DNA of 64,000 nucleotides from Balanoglossus misakiensis (GCA_040954595.2 CM082577.2:12090001-12154000), one strand, 5' to 3'. Counted from the first letter of the stretch, positions 15,101 through 39,563 are shown. Translations and numbers: made by a program. The notes: generated from the sequence alone by a model not told the origin.

Positions 15101-18100
15101 TCCTACCTGGTTGTGTCAAGTCAGGGGTGCTGCCACTTCTTTGACCTTCAAGAGAAAACATGGAACCGGCCTTTTTGGGAAGTTTTGTTCCAAAGGCAGT
15201 CTGGATGTTCTGTACAAAGGCCACGCATTTAGGATGATCAACCCATACGCGTTCACCTAAGGAATCTTCAACATAAACCTGTGAAGACAAGAATGAATAC
15301 CGGTAACCGTTGTTAACCAAGCCAGGGCTGTAGACTTTTTTATGTCATAAAATGTTTTTTGCTGCCCCTGAAATGTGAAAGAATTAACTTAAATTTGGTA
15401 GACAAGATTTACAATATACAGTACACTCATAATCTTTTTATCATATGCACACTGACAAAGTCTTGCATCTACACAGAGGGATGGGGCAATTCACCTTACG
15501 TTGAACTGTTGGTGACCACTATCCCATGAAATGACATCAGTCCCATCCATAAAATAATTATCATCATCAGACAGCCCAAGTGAAGTGGTACAAGGTTCCA
15601 TAATCACCCCAACCCCGTATAATTTCCTTTTGATTACACTAGAGGATTGCAATTCTACCATTTTAGCCAAACAGTGCCTAATAATGCAATTCATTTATTA
15701 AAAATAAAGGCTTGGTAGGTTACTACTGGAACAAAGAGTTCCGCTCTATAAGACCCTGTAAGACCACCAAAGAAACTGATCATTATCAAACTATCATAAT
15801 GATTTATCCTTACCCTAACAAACTGTTCAGGCCAGTTATCTTCCTCAGCAAATGCACACTGTAGAATATTACAGACGAGGACAGAGACAAGAGGATTGCC
15901 TTTACTCTTGAAACTCATAGCAATGTCTCTCTTCAGTAAGGCACACAATGCCTGCAATAAAACAAGCAGAAATGTTGAGATCGTCCTGTACACACATAAT
16001 CAGCATTTTACCTTCAGACAATGTACTGTTTAAAATGAAAATTTTGAGTTAATCAGTAGAATTCGCACAAATATTAATTCCATCACGGTTACTAGCCGTG
16101 ATTCCATGTATAAAATAAAAAATGTTCACTTATATTTGTTTTCTTGTCTTTTCGTATCAAATATTAGCATAGAGAATAAACTGACAATCCTGCATGCTTA
16201 GGTTTTGAACAACACTGGTATTTTGTGGTGAAATGACTTCTATGAAGACAGTGTTTGTATAAAAATGAGTGGAATATAATATGAAAATAAGTCTAATAGT
16301 TTAATCTGGAATAATTATTTGAGTCTCTTGTTCAGATTTGATTTGTCACATCTGGTACCCAATATGACATGAGCTCAACTCTCTGTAACAAAAATTTATT
16401 TCTGAAATCCTATCAAGCTTGCATTGAGTCTGTTTGGGAGCGATTGAGTGAGTGATTGGGGATTTTATATGTGTGTGCATGCGAGCGTGTGCACATATGT
16501 TCATTTCATTCCATCATCAATGCACAAAAAAACGTCCCACGTTGAAACAAAATTGAGATGGCAAAGACCAGTTGTTTGTGGAAGACACCCTAGCTGTCGC
16601 ACAAAGATCATTATTTTCAATCGGTTATGTTGGAATACACCCATTGACCGGAAGTGTGGTATTTTAGCGATGGGTCTTGTATCATATAAATGCAACTCAC
16701 AAACAGTGTTTCCAATAGTATTTCTTGGATGTGCACTGCAATAGTTTCCTTGTCTTTTGAATGCAATTGTCAAAAAATAAACAGAGAGTGGTATTTCGGG
16801 AGCAACTTTTTCAAATTTGGCGCTTTCCGCACTTCCAGTATACAGTCAACATAGCACGATGCGAGATTCGCAATGGATGTACTCCAGTATCAACAGTCGT
16901 GACTGCTGCATCTGTGCAACAGTCATGTCTGTCAATTGAAGAATTTCATCAAAATGTTCAGTGCAGTAAGTGATACTATTATTAATAGGTGCCAAACGTA
17001 ACTATGACAAAAGTGTATCATAGACGACAGTTATGACTCAATTTTTCCTTTTATTGGATACATTTTTGGTTAAGATATGGCCATGCGTGGACAAGTGCTT
17101 CATGAGCAATACATGTACTACATGTAGGTTCTTCCATGCCAGTAGTCCAAATTATATGTGAATACAATTACCTGACGAAAATTAAAAATATAAGCATCTT
17201 TGATGTCTGAAAACTTGCAAAAGTAATCATATTCGCATTGAGTTAAAGGGACAAAGTCTCTCTCTCGCTGCCTATTTCCATTAATTATGTTTGATACAAG
17301 ACACCGTTTATGTTATTCTACATGTGGATATATAGTGAATGAATGTTCGATCGACCACACACAACTTCCATCCCGTTTGTAGGATATGAGAGTAAAAACT
17401 TGCCCAAAATGAATAAATGGTAAACACCGATTATTCATTTTGGTGAGTTTTTCACTCTTGTGTCTAAGTTGGGTGGAAGTTGTGTGTGGTCGAACGTTGA
17501 TTCACTATATATCCACATGTAAATTAACATAAGCGGTGTCTTGTATCTAACAAAATAATTGGAAAAAGGGCAGCGAGAGAGAGACTTTGTCCCTTTAAGC
17601 TATGCAAAATTTAATCTCACTGAAAGTCGATAGTAGGACTACACGACATGTATGTTTTTTTCACATTCCCAGATCATACATGTATAGGCTCCACCAGTGC
17701 CATCTACCGGTACAACCTTAGTTTCAAATTGTCACACATCTCTGAAAAGTAAAACTTCTATGTACTTACATCTGTTACAATTTCACTTCCACTGAGTAAA
17801 TACGGTTTACTTTTGCACAGGAACATCAAACTCAGATAGAAAATTGGATCTGGTTTGGCTCGGTTCTGTTTGAAATTCTTGACACAGCCGCATAACAGGG
17901 CGTCCACCTTGTCATCATCCCCCTCACACTCAGCATCTAGAACGTGCTCTATAAATTCACTGGAAGCCACTGAAAATAAAGAGTAATTCAACAAAGTTTA
18001 GAACAGATGTGATAGTACTGATACATGTAAAAAAGGACCAGGCAGTAAAACTGCCTTGTTTTATATTTTTTAGCTCTTGTACCAAAATCTTTTTTTAAAA

Positions 18101-19917
18101 ACCCAGAAATCACAATAAGATATTCCAGACTATTTAACTCATTTCAAACACTACAAATGTACACCTGTTAATTCATAGAATGTAATATATACAATCATAT
18201 TTTAACATTGCTACAAGACTTTAAGACTTTCTACCCTTCCAGTAAAAGCAATAATCAATGGTTGATTCAATCATGGGTGGAATTTTTGTGGAAATTATCA
18301 GAACAATATAATTGAACAGAATGTTAAACCCTTATGACAGACAAGAAATCAAGAGTTTGCAATCACACCGATGAAAATATAAGCTGGAATACACACAGGT
18401 GACCTCAAAGTTACCTCGTGCAACATACCTTCAATAGCGATGCTATCTGCAGTCGGACCAGACAGTTCACTGTCATCTCGCAGACCTTTTCCAAATGCTG
18501 TGTGTGACACTGCGAGTTTAGCCTTTTTGATGACTGGAGCAGACAATGATGGAGATTCCCTCTTTCTGTCTCCTGGGATTAATTTCTGTGAGGATGTTGC
18601 TTTGGGATCACTCAACTCTGGTCCACTTGACCTTGACTTGACCCCCAAAGCGATGAAATCACCTGGAGGAGGATGGCCTGCAAGAAAAAAATAACACCAA
18701 GAATATTAGACCATCGCATACAATATTTCTCGATATCAACACAGGTAACTGTTACGCCACGATAAATGTTCGGACTGTCGTATTTCACTTCATCATTATT
18801 ACTGAAAAACATTTTTACGCAACTCTTTCACATTTTGTTGGCTCTCGCATAGTTTGTGAAAATTTCCTGTTTTACAGTATGTTGTGGGAGCCATACGGTG
18901 TCAATTTGCTTTGCCTTCTCAGGGGAGGGGGAGGGGCATCAACTTTTTGGCAAGAACCGCGACAGATTGACCAACAATCCCAGCCCAAATCCCGGTACCC
19001 TAGTATTCATGCATGTAGTACACATGAGTACAACATACATAGCTATAGTCTGGTATCCATACCCCAGTCAGTGTGTTTAAGATAGACTCACATACAAGGT
19101 ATGTGAGTCACATACACTGTACCTTGTATGTGAGTCTATCTAAAAACACACTGGGTATGGATACCAGACTAGCACATATACATGTACATCTTAGTTAGGT
19201 TCTCAATGCATGGTCACATCTGTGTTGAGCTGAGGGACCACCCAGTTTATATGTGACTGTGCATGTCGACTGTGATTCAATTAGCTCTGCATACAGGTCT
19301 GTGTGTTCCCGGCGTTACACCAGTTTTTTTCTATGGCGCCTTGCAGGGCTGTGGTGGAGGCCGTGTAAGTTGTAACGCCGGAAACACACAGCCCTGTACG
19401 CAGGGTTATGATTCAATGTACTAGACTGGGCACAAATAATGTTTAGTCCTAAACAAAATGGCATCTGCGTATTCATAACCAATGTAAAACGTTCATAAAC
19501 TGCAAACGTACCTCTGCCTCTCGACCCCCCCCCCCAAGCAGTGGCCAGTGGAGGTGACAGTCGACAGTCCGTGTACAATATACAGTACGCGTCACAGTCG
19601 CTTGGGAATTCGTTTCATAAATTCCACCATTTCTAAGTCATTGGCGTGGTGTCTCAGTGTAACAATTCTCAAGCAACTGTGGTACGCGCGGGGGAACTAC
19701 ATATGTGTTATTGTTTTTGGTACCACTACCACAGTCCCCCCATTCATGGGCATGGTCTATGGGGCCCGGGGGGACTGTGGCCAGTGTTAGGCCCCGGTCA
19801 GGTGGCGTAATCATGCAATAAAATTCCGTGATATGAAGTAGTTTGCCCATTACCTCGTGACTTAAGCTTTCTTGCTGCTGCAGCAGCCATCGAAATTTTA
19901 CTCCTATCTGTAGCCAT
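1..19917 (-). CDS. INTS1: INTS1, Integrator complex subunit 1 (N-terminal about 976 residues; 3' part off the left edge)
   Basis: Large nuclear scaffold of Integrator, the complex that cleaves snRNA 3' ends and prematurely terminates Pol II transcripts. I assembled 22 exons by translating the minus strand; all junctions are GT-AG and all phases agree, giving an uninterrupted reading frame of about 976 codons. Diagnostic blocks match vertebrate INTS1 in order: HPPPGDFIALG (residues about 22-32), RAKPDPIFYLSLMFL (exon 3), VYVEDSLGERVWVD (exon 5), REQLTRRQPMDTGSRNMLRL (exon 7), TRPAQDLLMSVCLNCNT (exon 8), LRVERTQLMDAVLNLCGYHH (exon 15), and SQSMPWLADLVESSDGSLDV (exon 21). It has no catalytic site and is alpha-helical repeat in nature by family. 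The start ATG at 19917 is the first in exon 1, followed by an Ala-rich, Lys/Arg-containing N-terminus. Vertebrate INTS1 is about 2190 residues, so roughly 1200 C-terminal residues lie outside the window. It is transcribed divergently from TMEM184. I saw no frameshift or missing exon. Confidence 0.97.
730..906 (-). CDS. INTS1: INTS1 exon 21
   Basis: Codes for GTSQSMPWLADLVESSDGSL, DVLPVQCLCEFLLHD and an acidic, then Gln/Lys-rich tail. This is the best-conserved block in the window. Confidence 0.98.
943..1298. mobile_element. TTAA-3 family MITE in INTS1 intron 21
   Basis: Bounded by TTAA on both sides (943-946 and 1295-1298). The ends form a degenerate inverted repeat of about 50 bp that includes TTAGCTGT and CAGTATTnTTGTT. 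Related sequence occurs at about 11400-12230 (split by another MITE) and at about 48050-48269. No ORF. Confidence 0.65.
1705..1834 (-). CDS. INTS1: INTS1 exon 20
   Basis: Codes for LKNLNQTLKIGHLLCRSRGP then DFLLDIIQRQ; phase 2 in, 0 out. Confidence 0.95.
2170..2262. repeat. Degenerate ACCCTTTCACC inverted-repeat fragment (TTAA-4 like)
   Basis: Imperfect inverted ends GACCCTTTCACC and GAAAGGGTGACAAC; resembles the elements at 14757-14815 and 50048-50139. Confidence 0.4.
2396..2520 (-). CDS. INTS1: INTS1 exon 19
   Basis: Codes for LAQMEKQDILEFESHLAAAS and STSLLLAQLTGMDP, colinear with vertebrate INTS1. Confidence 0.93.
2706..2781 (-). CDS. INTS1: INTS1 exon 18
   Basis: Codes for NNFDFPPPTMATDDRTVEEI then KNRELQ; phase 2 in, 0 out. 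Confidence 0.9.
3273..3333 (-). CDS. INTS1: INTS1 exon 17
   Basis: A 61-nt exon coding for HKAWEEYPMLKCMMEMCMT, aligned with the Trp-Glu-Glu-Tyr-Pro block of INTS1. Confidence 0.92.
3471..3562 (-). CDS. INTS1: INTS1 exon 16
   Basis: Codes for YQPPQLAISNLYWKGWLLLL then VVSAFNPTNIG. The acceptor at CAATAG|ATACC was preferred over a later CTCAG because only it preserves phase and the conserved Tyr-Gln-Pro-Pro. Confidence 0.94.
4052..4139 (-). CDS. INTS1: INTS1 exon 15
   Basis: An 88-nt exon coding for VLRVERTQLMDAVLNLCGYH then HPENIALPQ, phase 1 in and 2 out. An open reading frame of 131 codons on the opposite strand across this exon is a shadow. Confidence 0.93.
4512..4800. mobile_element. 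Foldback MITE with about 65-bp inverted arms, INTS1 intron 14
   Basis: Left arm 4515-4582 and right arm 4729-4800 are inverted copies (AGTTCAG...CAGCTGATTTCTACAT...GAGGTCACTTTTTCAGG). The right end abuts TTAA at 4797-4800. It lies just 20 bp from the exon 14 donor. Confidence 0.75.
4820..4977 (-). CDS. INTS1: INTS1 exon 14
   Basis: Codes for MFLKLLSEVPVEEDTLMRVL, VIGLSRDLPLSPAEALDLAD and KLVRRAAALYGQ. Confidence 0.96.
5186..5366 (-). mobile_element. TACTGTAAAAC-family MITE, INTS1 intron 13
   Basis: About 180 bp, ending TTACAGTA. Shares GGCAACTGTTACGCGA, TTATCTCCGAAAAACATTTT and other blocks with the copy at 40007-40197. Confidence 0.75.
5642..5719 (-). CDS. INTS1: INTS1 exon 13
   Basis: A 78-nt exon coding for LQKVLFLEQAETYYNKDNWP then PEADR, the conserved Trp-Pro-Pro-Glu block. 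Too short for an ORF scan. Confidence 0.92.
5929..6230 (+). mobile_element. TTAA-2 family MITE (best full-length copy), INTS1 intron 12
   Basis: TTAA at the left, TTGA at the right; inverted ends of about 34 bp including CTTATGCACATGTGCC. Carries a YY1-type CAAGATGGCGGC at 6035-6046 and a CCAGAGACTCTGG palindrome. Other copies: 38405-38610, 48695-48995, 51492-51680, 52600-52882. Confidence 0.8.
6296..6416 (-). CDS. INTS1: INTS1 exon 12
   Basis: Codes for ETEVLQTFHKQVSVIQRDSV then WWLHTIVPTMFKVNTSDYVH, matching the Trp-Trp-Leu-His-Thr block of INTS1. Phase 1 in, 2 out. Confidence 0.93.
7246..7354 (-). CDS. INTS1: INTS1 exon 11
   Basis: Codes for DRLFLSLSDLIALTQLLSVT and PAVKDVVAAQNRGEMK; moderately conserved, with correct phase (0 in, 1 out). 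Confidence 0.88.
7612..7836. mobile_element. MITE copy related to 31974-32231, right end truncated
   Basis: Shares CCAAAACATTGC-type end, GCGAAAATGAGGCCAGTAGG, CACAGAGTA and CTCTGTGACCTACT with the fuller copy in TMEM184B intron 4; lacks the terminal inverted half. Confidence 0.65.
7912..8094 (-). CDS. INTS1: INTS1 exon 10
   Basis: 61 codons, phase 0/0. Codes for YLAMVFQELLANREDYVRAV, RALLREIVRQ and MNFSAFSMGLMTER. Confidence 0.96.
8512..8653 (-). CDS. INTS1: INTS1 exon 9
   Basis: Codes for RELLSQHTENLFTILRHTIY and NELSNSRNPNNMSLLAVIFQ. Phase 2 in, 0 out. Confidence 0.95.
8850..10822. mobile_element. CAGTC-end MITE split by a 1.8-kb insertion, INTS1 intron 8
   Basis: The left part (to 8903) and right part (from 10728) match the contiguous copies at 29478-29630 and 39402-39563 (GTGGCCACTAT, AAACTGGCCTTTA, AGACAGGT, TTTGACTG). 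They are interrupted by the element at 8904-10727. Confidence 0.75.
8904..10727. mobile_element. 1.8-kb non-autonomous DNA transposon with TTTA target duplication
   Basis: Perfect 16-bp inverted ends CAGTCAGATCGCACGG flanked by TTTA on both sides (8900-8903, 10728-10731). Both ends carry an ATATGCAAAT octamer-like word just inside. Interior has a direct repeat of about 27 bp (9198-9224 and 10314-10340) and a tandem 2 x about 30 bp repeat at about 9340-9395. No transposase frame seen. I cannot assign a superfamily. Confidence 0.8.
10959..11025. repeat. TTAA-4 family fragment (GTGAAAGGGTTAA end)
   Basis: Ends GTGAAAGGG then TTAA; opposite end ACCACCCTTTC is degenerate. Same family as 50048-50139. 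Confidence 0.4.
11136..11281 (-). CDS. INTS1: INTS1 exon 8
   Basis: Codes for LTRPAQDLLMSVCLNCNT and HLIKIRLKTKPLINHYMMCI, among the most conserved parts of the family. Ends phase 2. Confidence 0.96.
11502..12158. mobile_element. TACTGTAAAACAC-end MITE containing a second palindromic insert, INTS1 intron 7
   Basis: Inverted ends TACTGTAAAACACTTTATT. CATGAAATATGATGAAAC-CCCAGCAT sequence occurs on both sides of the element (11474-11500 and 12159-12186). The left part matches the 190-bp family (40007-40197); the centre holds a hairpin at 11704-11832. Confidence 0.8.
11704..11832. repeat. Perfect 32-bp inverted repeat (hairpin insert)
   Basis: Arms 11704-11735 and 11801-11832 are exact reverse complements; the loop continues with imperfect pairing (GTTAGCGC with GCGCTAAT). 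Nested inside the MITE above. Confidence 0.85.
12258..12444 (-). CDS. INTS1: INTS1 exon 7
   Basis: The acceptor is TTCAAG|ATATGCAG, chosen over a nearby GCAG because it keeps phase 2 and restores the conserved Arg-Tyr before AVLQESIESEV. Contains SRNMLRLLTSTCG and AAQRLEMWLQNPK. Confidence 0.93.
12859..13689. mobile_element. Tigger/pogo-like MITE (831 bp), INTS1 intron 6
   Basis: TA duplication on both sides (12857-12858, 13690-13691). Inverted ends begin CAGTAGAACGTCGATTATCC, the pogo/Tigger-type terminus. The right end carries a second copy of CGTCGATTATCCG. No intact transposase frame. Confidence 0.85.
13707..13730. repeat. Perfect 24-bp palindrome
   Basis: GACTTTCTGTCC followed exactly by its reverse complement, 16 bp beyond the pogo-like element. 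Confidence 0.85.
14488..14614 (-). CDS. INTS1: INTS1 exon 6 (acidic linker)
   Basis: Codes for an acidic, Ser/Thr-rich linker (DEDDKTSEVASETGDS) in the position of the variable loop between conserved blocks of INTS1. Supported by phase (1 in, 2 out) and flanking AG/GT rather than by strong conservation. Confidence 0.8.
14757..14815. repeat. TTAA-4 family fragment
   Basis: TTTTCTATGGTAAGGGAACT then GGGGTGAAAGGG and TTAA; the same string lies at 50090-50135. Confidence 0.5.
14831..15013. mobile_element. GACTCA-rich MITE, INTS1 intron 5
   Basis: Ends CAGACAATGCGCCCTCTAAG and GGCCGCACTG; shares ACTCAAGAAAATTATCCACA and TACATGCA with copies at 41815-41944 and from 51786. TIR consensus CAGTGTGCCCTCTAA. 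Contains several TGACTCA words (AP-1 type). Confidence 0.65.
15107..15278 (-). CDS. INTS1: INTS1 exon 5
   Basis: Begins with VYVEDSLGERVWVDHPKC and VQNIQTAFGTK, then a less conserved Ser/Thr-rich tail ending phase 1 at CCAG|GTAGG. Confidence 0.95.
15814..15951 (-). CDS. INTS1: INTS1 exon 4
   Basis: Exactly 46 codons, phase 0 at both ends. Contains GNPLVSVLVCNILQCAFAEE followed by DNWPEQFVR. Confidence 0.95.
17243..17598. mobile_element. TTAA-1 family foldback MITE, copy 1 (INTS1 intron 3)
   Basis: TTAA at both ends, then AGGGACAAAGTCTCTCTCTC inverted. Nearly the whole 356 bp folds back on itself. Two more copies: 34207-34560 and 53223-53586. Confidence 0.9.
17770..17969 (-). CDS. INTS1: INTS1 exon 3
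   Basis: Residues about 105-171, phase 1 in and 0 out. Contains AECEGDDDKVDALLCGCVK and RAKPDPIFYLSLMFLCKSKP, typical of the INTS1 N-terminal domain. Confidence 0.95.
18429..18677 (-). CDS. INTS1: INTS1 exon 2
   Basis: Residues about 22-104. Starts with the conserved GHPPPGDFIALG block, then a Ser/Pro/Lys-rich disordered stretch with a KRES...IKKAK basic patch that could be a nuclear localisation signal. Confidence 0.93.
18726..18880 (-). mobile_element. TACTGTAAAAC-family MITE, truncated, INTS1 intron 1
   Basis: Shares AACTGTTACGCCACGAT, CTGAAAAACATTTTTACGCA and TTTTACAGTA with 40007-40197. Confidence 0.7.
19046..19171. repeat. 126-bp foldback element
   Basis: Begins TAGTCTGGTATCCATACCC and ends with the inverse; inner arms contain AGATAGACTCACATACAAGG inverted. 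A related piece is at 32228-32526. Confidence 0.8.
19284..19410. repeat. Inverted repeat with CCGGCGTTACA arms
   Basis: Ends CTGCATACAGGTCTGTGTG and CACACAGCCCTGTACGCAG; related fragment at 20630-20701. Confidence 0.7.
19854..19917 (-). CDS. INTS1: INTS1 exon 1 (coding part)
   Basis: Codes for MATDRSKISMAAAAARKLKS plus R and ends phase 1 at donor G|GTAATG. Too short for an ordinary ORF search; found by looking for the start of exon 2's reading frame. Confidence 0.85.
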
Positions 19918-20312
19918 TGTGTTTCTTTTTCGAGTTTTATGTCTTGTCTCTTTTCAGACCCCCTAGGAGTCTACAAACTATTAACTATCGTATATCTGTC
20001 AAATAAACAGCACTGTGCATTGTACAGTTAAATTTAAGGGTTTCCGTGGTTATCTAAAGTTAATTTGTGAGATTAAAGTATATCTTATGCGACAAAATAA
20101 GTCTTCTAACTTATTCTCGATAGGTGTACATACTGTAAACACAAACATTGTTATGTGGTCCCATGACGTCATAGGCAGCCATATTCCGACGTCAGGAAGT
20201 TACCTGTGAGATTGATATTTTTACCCATTTATTTTTGGATTTTCTGTGGGTGAAGTCTGTCGAACAGATGCATCACAAGTTCGAAAGATTAGCTTAACTT
20301 AGTGCGGTTTTG
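19918..20312. promoter_or_regulatory. Divergent INTS1/TMEM184 promoter
   Basis: Only 395 bp separate the two start codons, which point away from each other. The interval has a perfect CRE (TGACGTCA, 20164-20171), a second CGACGTCA half-site 23 bp downstream, an ETS-type CAGGAAGT at 20193-20200 and a GCCATATT motif between them. No TATA box stands out for either gene. The cluster sits about 115-150 bp from the TMEM184 ATG. Transcription start sites cannot be read from the sequence alone. Confidence 0.75.
20164..20171. promoter_or_regulatory. Perfect palindromic CRE (CREB/ATF site)
   Basis: TGACGTCA exactly, in the shared INTS1/TMEM184 promoter; a palindrome, so it can serve both genes. Confidence 0.6.
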
Positions 20313-35319
<15,007 letters not shown>

Positions 35320-36590
35320 TTGAAGATCACCCCTGTGTCGTTCGGTAGTGATGGTGTAACCCACAGGACAGGACATGGCATGGACTAATCCATTTTGCTG
35401 TTAGGGGGGAATGGCGTGATCGATGTGTCTCTTTAATGTACATGCATGGTGTAATTGTAGACATTTGAACAGTGAGAACACAGTGTATCCACGTTGATGT
35501 AACCCTGATACTTTTTTATGTATATAGCATATTTGTCAATTACACTGAATGGTTTGCAAGTGCTTGTATAACCCTTTGTGAACTGTCTGCAGATATCAGA
35601 AAATTCACTTCCAAACATTTCATCAAATGAACTCAAAAATGTGTGTGGTTTGCCAGAATCCCATTCTGTGCCGACAAAATTGAAGAATGGGTATGGGAAA
35701 AGTTATGTGTTTCCTTGCAAGAACCAAGGATGCTTTTGTTTGAAATGACAGTAAAAATTTCTTCAGTCTCTTAAAGTCCTGTGATATACGCGTAAAATTT
35801 AGCATTGAGTCCCTAGGATGCCAGAGAGACAAAAATGAACTCGCTGACGTATTATTGAGTAATTGAAGTGTAATAGCTTAAGTGTTAGTGTATGCACATA
35901 TTGAATCACTGCAGACAGCAATGAATGTTTAGCTGTCCTTAAAGTTAAAATGTAGGAGCTGTAAACTTCATTTGAACTGTATAATCATGACGTCAAGTGA
36001 TTTGTTTTATGATCAGATGTGTGTATGTGTGTGTTTACAAAATGTGATATAAGAATCTAAAGTGACGCCTGTCTACAATGATAATAGATGCTTATAGAAA
36101 CAGAGGAGTTACATATTCAACCTTGATTTTTTTAAGTGTTTATTAAATTAGACAGATATTTATTTGTTCTGTTTTGCCGACTGTACGGGAAAGTCGAGTT
36201 TGCTTTTCTGTAAGCATGTGGATGACTCAAGTGAAAAAAAGTCATGTTTTTATGCTTTTTAATTTGTTTAATGTGCCAAGTCTTTGATATGTTGTCAATA
36301 TATATTATATATTTTGGACTACATGTTTTCCCCTTTGTGACAGCAATCTGACTGCGATACACTGAAAACGACCGATTTGTTGTGATCTGCATTTCATGTT
36401 TATAAATCGGTGCAGGTTAATTTATCCATTGTTGAAAACCTGGTAGGGACAGTTTATTTTTAAACATTTTAGGTAATCCAATTAATTCTTACATTCCAAA
36501 TAGCAGGATCCTTTTTTTTCATGAGATAAAAAGAGAAATTCAAATTGTCTCAGAATACATTACACATGTTTGCTATATGTCTGTTAACCC

Positions 36591-36607
36591 TGGGGGGGGG
36601 GGGGGGT
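36591..36607. repeat. Poly-G tract
   Basis: Run of 14 or more G after CCCTGG. Similar homopolymer C/G tracts are at 19526, 24308, 41531, 49442, 56407, 57474, 59744, 59857 and 60470. Confidence 0.8.
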
Positions 36608-38404
36608 TGATGTGATGCACACACAAAAGGTCTATTGTTTATATCTATAGAAATTGCATATGTCAGCAAATATGGGCCTTTAGGTGAGCTCTTTCTCTGC
36701 AGTTTTGACTTTTCAAGTTGTCAAAAAACCCCACCCTTCAAGAAGTCAACAGACAATGTAGATATTGGAAGCGCAGTAAATGATAGATGCTTGTTGGAGT
36801 GCAGATTCCTCTTTCTGGTTTCACTTTAATTGCAGTTCATGTGCAGTAGTTGTATTTTGATATGCAAATTAGCCACTATGCATCCAAACAGGTGTGGGAA
36901 ATACCATGAAGCTTTTGTGGAGTAGTTTGATTTCTGAATGTGTAATTCACAAATGCCAACAAGTTCTATCCCATAGTCTGAACGCCAATATCAAAATTTG
37001 TGCCATCATTTTAGCAGTCAGACTTTGTTCCGAAAAGAAATCTCATGTCATATGAAGCCAGATGAAAGTGATCAGCTTGTAGGCCATATCATCTCTGCAT
37101 ACTTCTTGAAATGGGGTATCTGAAACACAAAACACGGGGGTCATATTCACACAGATGGGTCAAATTGCAGAAATAAGTATATATAATGCCTAATAATGAC
37201 CAAGACGTGGTCGCATATTGTAATTGTTAGACGCTATAGTATTGCTGGTAATTATTTGAAAAAAATAGCAAAAAGACATTGGACTTTACGGACAAGTCCA
37301 CCTTTGTGTGTAACCCATGGTCAGTCGAGTTTGTGGTTATCTGAGACAATATTGTATACTACCCATCAGTACTATCATATTTTGACCAAAAGTTTTCAAG
37401 CTATACAGTCACAATGTATCTGTCAAAGCACCTCTATCCTCTTCTAACCACCTTGCAGCCCTCGGTTTTGGTCTAACCTTATTGTTTTCAACAATAGGAT
37501 CAGACCACTCCACTTGTAATTAGGGTTGGAAGGGTCACTTGTGAATTTTGACTCTCAGTTCTGCGCTGGATCTTGCCATGCCCAAGAACAAAGCTCAAAT
37601 ACACTTGTGTTGTTTACAGACGTTATCAAAAAGTGCTTCAGTGAATATCGTGAACACGTTTATGCCTGGGGCTTGTAGCGCACCCATATGGTCTGCTTCT
37701 GCTGACAGAATTGTGACTGTAGAAACTTGAGACTGAAAACTTCTGTTTTTGGTAGTGAGTATGTTGCACTGTGTATTTCCCCTGTGAATGGTCAACATAC
37801 AAGTTCTGAGTGTGTAATTTATCTTGCGTAGCTCACAGACAGAAGTACGTTCTTGCCTAGCATATATATATAGAACATAGAACAGACACTTCTAGATGAT
37901 TTAAATCTTAACTTGTTGTAAATATGTCACAAACTGTCATTTATAAATATCTATTCACTATTTGTAGATTAATTATTATGTAGAAAGTTTTATCTCAGTA
38001 AATATCGCTGTACTTGTGCATTGTACATAGAGCCTTGGATTTAGTGGGGTTCGTTGCATCTTTGTGTTCATGCCTCGTATTTCTTTCGGTGGCAGAGATG
38101 AAACATTTTCTGGCATAAAATGAAAGAGAACCATGTATATTGTATGCGTGGTAGATGGTATTTTTGTGTGTGTGTCTGTCATTGTGCTGTAGCCCCAAGG
38201 ATTAATACATGGTCACAGAATTTCAATGAAGCAGAGTTTGGTATGCGATCGGCTTGTAACATGCACTGTTCAGTTCTGAAGCGCATTGTAGTAAAGATAT
38301 GGTTTGAGGAAGAGAATAGATTTTGCAAACAGTGTGAAGTGGTTATGTTTACAAACCTGAAGGGTCACTGAACATTCTAACCTCAAGTAAAGTCCAGTAA
38401 TGTA

Positions 38405-38610
38405 TTAAATGGTGATGATCCTCTTTGATATGCCCATGTGCCAAACCAGAGACTTCGGTTACAAAAATTTCTATACAGTCAATGCCATAAGGCAGTGTGC
38501 TGTATTTGAATTCATCGAACGCAAAATTTGCTAACATTTGGATGTTACATGTTTGTACACATGAACGTAAGCACATACGCATAAGACGGTCGGGTTCAGC
38601 CGTAAATTTC
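38405..38610 (+). mobile_element. TTAA-2 family MITE with internal deletion
   Basis: Has CCATGTGCCAAACCAGAGAC and CATACGCATAAGACGGTC ends but lacks the middle part with the YY1-type motif. Confidence 0.7.
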
Positions 38611-39401
38611 TTCAAATTGCAACCTTTCTCTGTGAAAGCTGCCACACACTTTAGGAAATGACAATTTGTGCAAATGACTATAAATGGTGAATAATATTGC
38701 ATTTGTTGAAGTTCTGTGATGTCATGACTGATTCCCAAGCTGTGGCACTTCCTGCATCACAAGACATATCTCACTTTCTGTCGCTGTTACTGGTAAATGT
38801 GGGTATTGGTAGCTTATCAAGCTTAGATGTGGTGAATATTTTAGTTGAATTGCAACTCTGTATTGTACAATGGTTTAGGTTGGCAGTACAGCAGTTCAGA
38901 GTACCTGGTTGAAAGGAAAACTCTTTTGCCACAGTGGTGCTGGCACCAATCTGATTAAAATCAATATATAGAGTTAGGCGCTTTCTTTAGCTTTGGTGTC
39001 AATCGTGTTGACTGTTTTGTTCTCTGTCTTGGCTGTACACGGGTCTCTGTGGGCCCCCTTCGAACAGAACAGCCAAGAATCAGCGAAGGAAAAGACAGCG
39101 CTTGCATCTGATTTTAATCAGATTGTGTTGGCACTATATGGGATGTTTGCTGTTATTCTTGGGGATGGAGGTAGTACACATTAACAAGATGCCGCCGTAA
39201 GAGTTGCATAGCCCTGTGTATAGGTTTGGTGTTTCAAACTATCATGTATGCAGTCTAAGTTTTTGTGTGTAGAGAGCCCAGTACCGTGCAATCTTGTGTG
39301 TAGTTGCAGTGAGAATGGCAGTTGAATGCTGCAGCCAGCCAGGCATTGTTTGGATCTCAGTGTGCCCTCCAAGTCTCATCAACTTCATCATTTCTCAACT
39401 G

Positions 39402-39563
39402 TAGTCAAATCTCTGTTAGTGGCCGCGTCTATATAGTGGCCATTTTGTTACAGTCCCTGTGCGATTCTCATGTGCATTAATTAACCTCTACATAAAGACC
39501 ACCTGTCTATAAAGGCCAGTTTAGGAAAGTCCCTTGACTGGCCACTATAGACAGGTTCGACTG
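39402..39563 (-). mobile_element. CAGTC-end MITE, inverted copy
   Basis: Reverse orientation: ends GACAGGTTCGACTG, with GGCCAGTTTAGGAAAGTC inside. Confidence 0.75.
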
